Assembly (NCBI GenBank): GCA_964564535.1
Contig: CAZMBH010000006.1
Location: 1-32,041 of the forward strand
Length of the DNA: 32,041 bases
From: GWC2-37-13 sp964564535
GTDB lineage: Bacteria > Patescibacteriota > Microgenomatia > UBA1406 > GWC2-37-13
Direction of reading: 5' to 3'
The notes beneath the pieces are model-generated. The model saw nothing but the letters and a program-made list of their open reading frames with translations, was not told the origin of the DNA and made no database searches. A program made the translations under genes and the position numbers. Below, in pieces: positions 28,066-32,041 of this stretch. Numbering within the stretch: the stretch's first letter is position 1; every line of letters begins with the position of its first letter.

Positions 28066-30279
28066 TTATTGAAGTTCTTTAAGGACATCAGGATCATTCT
28101 CATTAAAGTTTTTTAATATATATTCAAAAACGCTTCTAGCTTCGTTAGTTTGTCCGTATTTTTTTAACAGCTGCCCCTTAAACAGATAAGCTTCGCGAAA
28201 ATTTGATTTCAGTTCTATTGTTTTATCAATCTCCTTAAGAGATAGATCTTTCCAATTTTGTTTTTGTGAAAAATCTTTTGACGAGTCGTAAAGTGTAGTG
28301 TAGTAAAGAGCTAATGAATACGATATCTTCGGGTCAGTCGGATATAATTCACGGGCGTGCTTTAAAGCCTGAACTCCTTCTAATATCTCGTTTTCATCAT
28401 TTGTTATCTGGTAGAAATAGAACATATTTTTAGCCCATGTTTTCCAGTAAAACACATTTTTTGGATATTTTTTTACCAAATTCCGATTGTAAGAATCTGA
28501 CATTACGGCAATCTGTTTACCAACATCTTTTTGATTTTGCAGTGTGGCTAGCGCAGATAGATAAGCTAGGGTTGAAGAAAATCTGTCTTCATAGACCGGT
28601 TCTTTCCGGAGTTGTATAGCTTTTTCCAGATAAGCAGCAGCTTTTTGCTGATCGTCGATCTTTGCATATTTTGTCCCCAAAGAATAGTTGACGTCAGCCA
28701 TGTAGTAAACAACGGTAGAGAATAAGAGGTAAATAATTGATGAAAAGAGTAAAAAGATAAAAAATATTTGCAATTTATTAAACGATGTAGGGGTCGACCT
28801 CTGTGTCGACCCTTTAACTAAATCAGTCGAGTCAGTTGAATCAGTTGTCAAAAAAATAAAAGCCGGAATTAAATAAAAAAATAACTGAATTGTAGTCGTA
28901 GAAAAACCGAAGAAATTGGTGATTAAGATCGTAAGATAACCAATAAGCAAACAAACTACAAGCAACGTCTCATTGTTAAATTGTTCGATTGTTATATTGT
29001 TGTTTCGTTTTGTCATCCCCTTGAAGAAGGGGATCCAGTGCTTTTTGTTCTGGATTCCCGCCTTCGCGGGAATGACAATAGTAACTATCGAAAATGTAAC
29101 AAAACTAAATATTAAAAGAAGATAACTAATTAGCCCGATAAATCCCGTCGTTGCAAGGTAGTTCAAATATTCATTATGCGCTTTATTGTACACATAGTCC
29201 CATTCACTAGTTAAGTTGTGCTCAACAGGTCGAACAAGGTTGTAACTATAAGCAAATGTTTCAACCCCGGTTCCAAATATAGGATATTTTAATGCTAATT
29301 CCCAAGCTCCCTCCCAAACGATTTTACGGATATCAAATGACTCTGTGACGTTTGAGGAAGATATTGGTGATTGGTTATTGGAAATTGGTAACTTGTTTGG
29401 AGATTGGAAATTGGTGATTGGAAATTTCAGGTATTTATCAATTCCATTTTCGCCTGTTTTGAACAAGATAATTGGGAACAAAATTACAATTAATAAAATA
29501 ATTAGAATTTTTTTAAAGCTTGTTTTAATATAGAAAAAGTGGTAACTTATAAATAAAATTAATCCGACGATAACGGCACCAATGGCCGAGCGGGAGCGAG
29601 ACATCAGGATCATGGAGAAATTTAAAAACAAGTATGAAGTATTTAGTATTAAGTATTTAGTATTAGACTTATTTTTTATTAAATAATAAATACCAATAAA
29701 AAAAGCAACAGCTAAATAGGCCCCGAGCCAGTTTGGCTGACCTAATGTGGAAAATGCCCTTAGTTCCGGACGAAAAGCTAACGTTGTATTATCCCAACAG
29801 GAATTATTATATTGTCCGGTAAATAAAAGACAGGTTAAGTCATGACCGAAGTGTCCCGGAATTGCCCAAAGGATCACGAATAATGAAGACATCATGATCG
29901 TTTTTAATATTTTTTTTAGGTCGATGATATTAGAAACTAAACCGTAGTAGAGTAAAACATAACAAATAATTGAAAGTAATCCGCCGTTAAAACGCCCATA
30001 ATAACCAAAAATTGAAGTGTGAACGTCAATCGATGTTGCTGTTGAAATTATCTGTGAGAACAAGAATATTAAAATCGGGATGTCTAAAGGTGTTTTTTTC
30101 AGTATAATTTTCTTATTAACGATCATTTTCAGAAACCAGAAAAAAGATATTAAAATTGTCGTAACATAAATAAAAAGAATTTTGTTGAATTCAAATAATT
30201 CCGAAGTTGATTTAGCCATTATTAACGGGGCGATAAAGAAAAGAGCGTTATAAAGAAAAAGAATAGTTTGATCAATCAT
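28066..30279 (-). CDS. O-antigen ligase/polymerase-like membrane protein
   Basis: A multi-helix membrane protein (about ten or more helices to residue 500) with a Wzy_C / O-antigen-ligase-type region: GQPNWLGAYLAVAFFIGIYY, MSRSRSAIGAVIVG, and the large loop PIFGTGVETFAYSY ... KAHNEYLNYLATTGFIGL, where conserved Arg and His lie. The C-terminal third is cytoplasmic-type TPR-like repeats (YAKIDDQQKAAAYLEKAIQL, FREAYLFKGQLLKKYGQT). Such proteins transfer or polymerise lipid-linked glycans; next to pilin genes, pilin or S-layer glycosylation is possible. ATG 30279 (737 aa) is preferred over an open extension because a TTGATT / TAGATT promoter ends 7 nt before it. Several short repeats are translated inside the gene. 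Exact substrate unknown. Confidence 0.85.
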   Translation of the reverse strand: MIDQTILFLYNALFFIAPLIMAKSTSELFEFNKILFIYVTTILISFFWFLKMIVNKKIILKKTPLDIPILIFLFSQIISTATSIDVHTSIFGYYGRFNGGLLSIICYVLLYYGLVSNIIDLKKILKTIMMSSLFVILWAIPGHFGHDLTCLLFTGQYNNSCWDNTTLAFRPELRAFSTLGQPNWLGAYLAVAFFIGIYYLIKNKSNTKYLILNTSYLFLNFSMILMSRSRSAIGAVIVGLILFISYHFFYIKTSFKKILIILLIVILFPIILFKTGENGIDKYLKFPITNFQSPNKLPISNNQSPISSSNVTESFDIRKIVWEGAWELALKYPIFGTGVETFAYSYNLVRPVEHNLTSEWDYVYNKAHNEYLNYLATTGFIGLISYLLLIFSFVTFSIVTIVIPAKAGIQNKKHWIPFFKGMTKRNNNITIEQFNNETLLVVCLLIGYLTILITNFFGFSTTTIQLFFYLIPAFIFLTTDSTDSTDLVKGSTQRSTPTSFNKLQIFFIFLLFSSIIYLLFSTVVYYMADVNYSLGTKYAKIDDQQKAAAYLEKAIQLRKEPVYEDRFSSTLAYLSALATLQNQKDVGKQIAVMSDSYNRNLVKKYPKNVFYWKTWAKNMFYFYQITNDENEILEGVQALKHARELYPTDPKISYSLALYYTTLYDSSKDFSQKQNWKDLSLKEIDKTIELKSNFREAYLFKGQLLKKYGQTNEARSVFEYILKNFNENDPDVLKELQ
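28790..28849 (-). repeat. Family B repeat plus short tandem units in the ligase-like gene
   Basis: GGGTCGAC / GTCGACCC (28791-28798 and 28805-28812) form a hairpin, read in frame as VKGSTQRSTPT. Next to it, three TGATTCAAC-like units (28821-28849) encode TTDSTDSTD. Confidence 0.7.
29011..29077 (-). repeat. Family A pair translated inside the ligase-like gene
   Basis: TGTCATCCCC...GGGGATCCAG and TGGATTCCCGCC...GCGGGAATGACA face each other, as in the intergenic pairs. Read through in frame they encode VIPAKAGIQNKKHWIPFF, placed between two membrane helices. Confidence 0.9.
29360..29430 (-). repeat. GGAAATTGG-type repeat inside the ligase-like gene
   Basis: Seven or so units of the kind ATTGG, TGATTGG and GGAAATTGG, encoding on the minus strand NFQSPNKLPISNNQSPISSSN-like residues in a loop before the EXFDIRKIVWEG segment. 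Low-complexity, unlike the rest of the gene. Confidence 0.7.
29638..29667 (-). repeat. 14-nt direct repeat inside the ligase-like gene
   Basis: GTATTTAGTATTAA is followed directly by GTATTTAGTATTAG. It encodes NTKYLILNTSY-like residues in a loop between two membrane helices. Confidence 0.7.
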
Positions 30280-30280
30280 T

Positions 30281-31336
30281 ATGCTTAATCTAACTGAAAT
30301 TTTTAAAAAAATCAAGCTGCCGTTTTTTGCCAATTTGGAAATTTATTTTGATTTAGGCACTTCTATAACCAAAATCGCTATCAAAGATAAAGGAGTAATT
30401 TTACGGGAACCCACCTTTTTAGGATATAACACACGAATTAAAGATTACTCATTCACCGGTACTGAAGCAAAAACTATTTTAGGAAAAACTCCTGATTTTA
30501 TCAAAGTTATTAGACCGATTGTCAGCGGAGTTATTTCAGACTTTGATGCTGAAGTGTTTTTACTACAAAAATTTTTGGAAAGATCCGTTTATCTATATTC
30601 AAAAAACAAAACAATTAAGCCGATGATGGTTGGAATAGCAACCGTTCCAACAATTGCTACGGAAATTGAACAAAAAGCAGTCAAGGAAGCGTTGTTAAAG
30701 ATTGGCATGTCTCAAGTTTTTATGGTTGAAAAGCCTTTGGCTACCGCTGCAGGCGCTGATATAAATGTTCTTTCCCACCAGCCAACTCTGATAGCCGATT
30801 TAGGTGGAGGACTAATTGAACTTTCAATTGTTGGCTCATCCGGAATACTATCTCAGAAAACTTTAAAAAATGCTGGAGATCAAATGAATAAAGTAATTTA
30901 TAACTATGTCTATTTAAAATACGGAATAATACTTGGCGAAGCAACTTGCGAACATCTAAAAATAGATATCTTAAATTTTAAAAATGAAGAAAAAATAGTT
31001 GTAACTAGGGGTAAGTCACTTGAAAATGGTTTGCCAAAATCAGTAAAAATAAAAAGTTCTGATATAAATGAAGCGTTGAGGGTCAATTTTAACCAAATTA
31101 TCGACGGTATTAAAGAGCTCATAGAAAGTTCTCCACCGGAAGTTGTCGATGAGGTCATGCAAAAGGGAGTTATTTTGACCGGAGGATTGTCCCGTATTGA
31201 AGGTATTAATAAGTTTTTTGAAGATGAACTCAAAATAAAAGTTTACTGCAACGACAAATACGAATACTCAACAATCTACGGTTTGATGAAATTAACGGCT
31301 AATGAAGAAGCGTTTTCAAAGATCTTGATCTCCTAA
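30281..31336 (+). CDS. mreB: Rod-shape-determining protein MreB
   Basis: Actin-like filament protein that guides cell-wall synthesis under the membrane. 351 residues, the family's usual length. IYFDLGTSITKIAI is phosphate-1, TPDFIKVIRPIVSGVISDFD is the typical MreB block, MVGIATVPTIATEIEQKAV and VEKPLATAAGA follow, LIADLGGGLIELSIV is phosphate-2 and GVILTGGLSRIEGI the adenosine motif. It fits the wall-making PBP in the same window. Its ATG is one base away from the ATG of the divergent ligase-like gene. No convincing promoter is seen within 40 nt upstream; TATAAA at 30249 is the best -10. It has more substitutions than typical MreB (AGDQMNKVIYNY for GGDxMDxAI), so MreB-like is the safe reading. 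Confidence 0.9.
   Translation: MLNLTEIFKKIKLPFFANLEIYFDLGTSITKIAIKDKGVILREPTFLGYNTRIKDYSFTGTEAKTILGKTPDFIKVIRPIVSGVISDFDAEVFLLQKFLERSVYLYSKNKTIKPMMVGIATVPTIATEIEQKAVKEALLKIGMSQVFMVEKPLATAAGADINVLSHQPTLIADLGGGLIELSIVGSSGILSQKTLKNAGDQMNKVIYNYVYLKYGIILGEATCEHLKIDILNFKNEEKIVVTRGKSLENGLPKSVKIKSSDINEALRVNFNQIIDGIKELIESSPPEVVDEVMQKGVILTGGLSRIEGINKFFEDELKIKVYCNDKYEYSTIYGLMKLTANEEAFSKILIS
30287..30315 (-). promoter_or_regulatory. Promoter of the ligase-like gene inside mreB
   Basis: On the minus strand TTGATT (30310-30315), a 17-nt spacer and TAGATT (30287-30292), then 7 nt to the ATG at 30279. The promoter thus overlaps the first codons of mreB. Confidence 0.5.
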
Positions 31337-31344
31337 ATTAGCGG

Positions 31345-31373
31345 TTGCTTTTCACTAATATTTTTTATAGAAT
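31345..31373 (+). promoter_or_regulatory. rRNA operon promoter candidate
   Basis: TTGCTT (31345-31350), a 17-nt spacer and TAGAAT (31368-31373). It is the best-spaced pair upstream of 16S, followed by about 130 nt of leader. Confidence 0.5.
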
Positions 31374-31399
31374 TAAAACTCACTGAATTTGTTCAGGAA

Positions 31400-31410
31400 G
31401 CTCTTTGACA
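31400..31410 (+). promoter_or_regulatory. boxA antitermination site
   Basis: GCTCTTTGACA matches the conserved boxA core (TGCTCTTTAACA in E. coli) bound by NusB and S10. It lies in the 16S leader as expected. The rest of the 168-nt gap 31337-31504 has an AT-rich start and a mixed 3' part with no clear gene. Confidence 0.75.
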
Positions 31411-31504
31411 TATTGTTGTTTTTCTTTGCCAATTTAATTTTTTTTAGTTTTCAATAATCGGGTTAGGATCATCCGCTACAGATGCGTTGTGCGTTTGTAG
31501 GGAT

Positions 31505-32041
31505 TTTTTTAAGAGTTTGATCCTGGCTCAGGATGAATGTTGGCGGTGTGCCTGAGATATGCAAGTCGAACGTCTTTTTGCCGCAAGGCAGAAGGTAGTG
31601 GCGGACGGCTGAGTAACACATAGGGACTTACCTCTTTTTGAAGGATAGCCCATCGAAAGGTGGGATAATACTTCATGGTATGAATACCGCAAGGTATTTT
31701 TTAAAGGGATTAACTTCTCGAAAAGAGATGGACCTGTGGCTTATCAGATAGTTGGTGGGGTAACGGCCTACCAAGTCTACGACGAGTAGCTGGCCTGAGA
31801 AGGTGGTCAGCCAGAGGGGGACTGAGACACGGCCCCCACTCCTACGGGAGGCAGCAATCAGGAATAGTCGGCAATGGACGAAAGTCTGACCGCGCGACAC
31901 CGCGTGTAGGAATAAGCTCTAACGAGCGTAAACTACTGTGATAGAGGAAGAAATCCCGCCTATGGCGGGACTGACGGTACTCTATAAGAAAGGGGCCGCT
32001 AACTGCGTGCCAGAAGCGTCGGTAATACGTGGGCCCCAAAC
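31505..32041 (+). rRNA. rrs: 16S ribosomal RNA, 5' part
   Basis: The gene begins about 31505 (AAGAGTTTGATCCTGGCTCAG lies at 31511 onward) and runs off the window. Landmarks are GCAAGTCGAACG, GGCGGACGGCTGAGTAACAC, ACTCCTACGGGAGGCAGCA and the 530 loop (GTGCCAGAAGCGTCGGTAAT, 32007-32026). The sequence departs from most bacteria: GGCAGCAATCAGGAATAGTCGGCAATGG-type text after the 338 site, and three changes in the 530 loop relative to E. coli (C522A, C526G, G527U). The divergence is consistent with a Candidate Phyla Radiation organism. Confidence 0.97.

Noticed and set aside
31337..31504. A tRNA or small RNA gene in the 16S leader
   Set aside because: No cloverleaf, TTC-loop or CCA end could be found; the segment is explained by promoter, boxA and rRNA leader.
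31950..31976. A GAAATCCCGCCTATGGCGGGACTGACG stretch in 16S resembles the family A repeat
   Set aside because: This is where helix 17 of 16S rRNA lies, and TGACGGTAC is part of conserved 16S sequence. A GC hairpin is expected here, so the likeness is probably chance, though an ancient insertion cannot be excluded.

Overview
The window reads as part of a small, AT-rich genome of an uncultivated Candidate Phyla Radiation (Patescibacteria) bacterium, most likely of the Microgenomates (OP11) type. The grounds are a divergent 16S rRNA gene, short or domain-trimmed aminoacyl-tRNA synthetases, a full Gram-positive-like type IV pilus locus with no outer-membrane secretin, and many short palindromic repeats, some inserted in frame inside genes. 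UGA ends several genes (recG and two prepilin genes), so the code appears to be the standard one. The lineage call is inference; no database was searched.

Layout. 1-3.7 kb: a small coiled-coil protein, then a translation operon. It has an unusual leader with two tandem threonine-rich leader peptides and two attenuators, an unknown 105-residue protein, thrS, infC, rpmI and rplT. 3.7-7.3 kb: a small Cys-rich ORF on the minus strand, then pheS (split by a 100-N gap that looks artefactual) and pheT. 7.3-9.9 kb: a class A penicillin-binding protein on the minus strand. 10-13.1 kb: an accessory island with a broken membrane gene, a TrpR-like DNA-binding protein, a membrane protein, a membrane-anchored staphylococcal-nuclease homologue and a 36-residue membrane peptide. 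Three copies of a 26-nt hairpin sit between these genes, and the island runs into recG. 15.2-25.3 kb: type IV pilus genes pilC, pilT and pilB (minus strand), a DNA polymerase III delta-prime-like gene, six prepilin-like genes and pilM, pilN, pilO (plus strand). 25.4-26.8 kb: rpmF-nusB-rnc-rpsP on the minus strand. 26.9-28.1 kb: two separately transcribed pilins. 28.1-31.3 kb: an O-antigen-ligase-like membrane protein and a divergent mreB. 31.3-32.0 kb: the rRNA promoter, a boxA and the 5' part of 16S rRNA.

The most notable finding is at 272-518, directly upstream of the thrS operon. Two short ORFs carry three and four Thr codons. Each is followed by a complete set of mutually exclusive hairpins (1:2, 2:3, 3:4 plus a T-run), the classic layout of ribosome-mediated transcription attenuation, here in tandem. 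A second pattern runs through the window: many promoter-like hexamer pairs end their -10 box 6-8 nt before a start codon, which predicts leaderless transcripts. The first attenuator peptide is one of these. Other points of interest are several palindromic repeat families inserted in frame in pheT, recG, a prepilin and the ligase-like gene, paired covariation in the 16S 530 loop that removes G527, and the hairpin-punctuated nuclease island.
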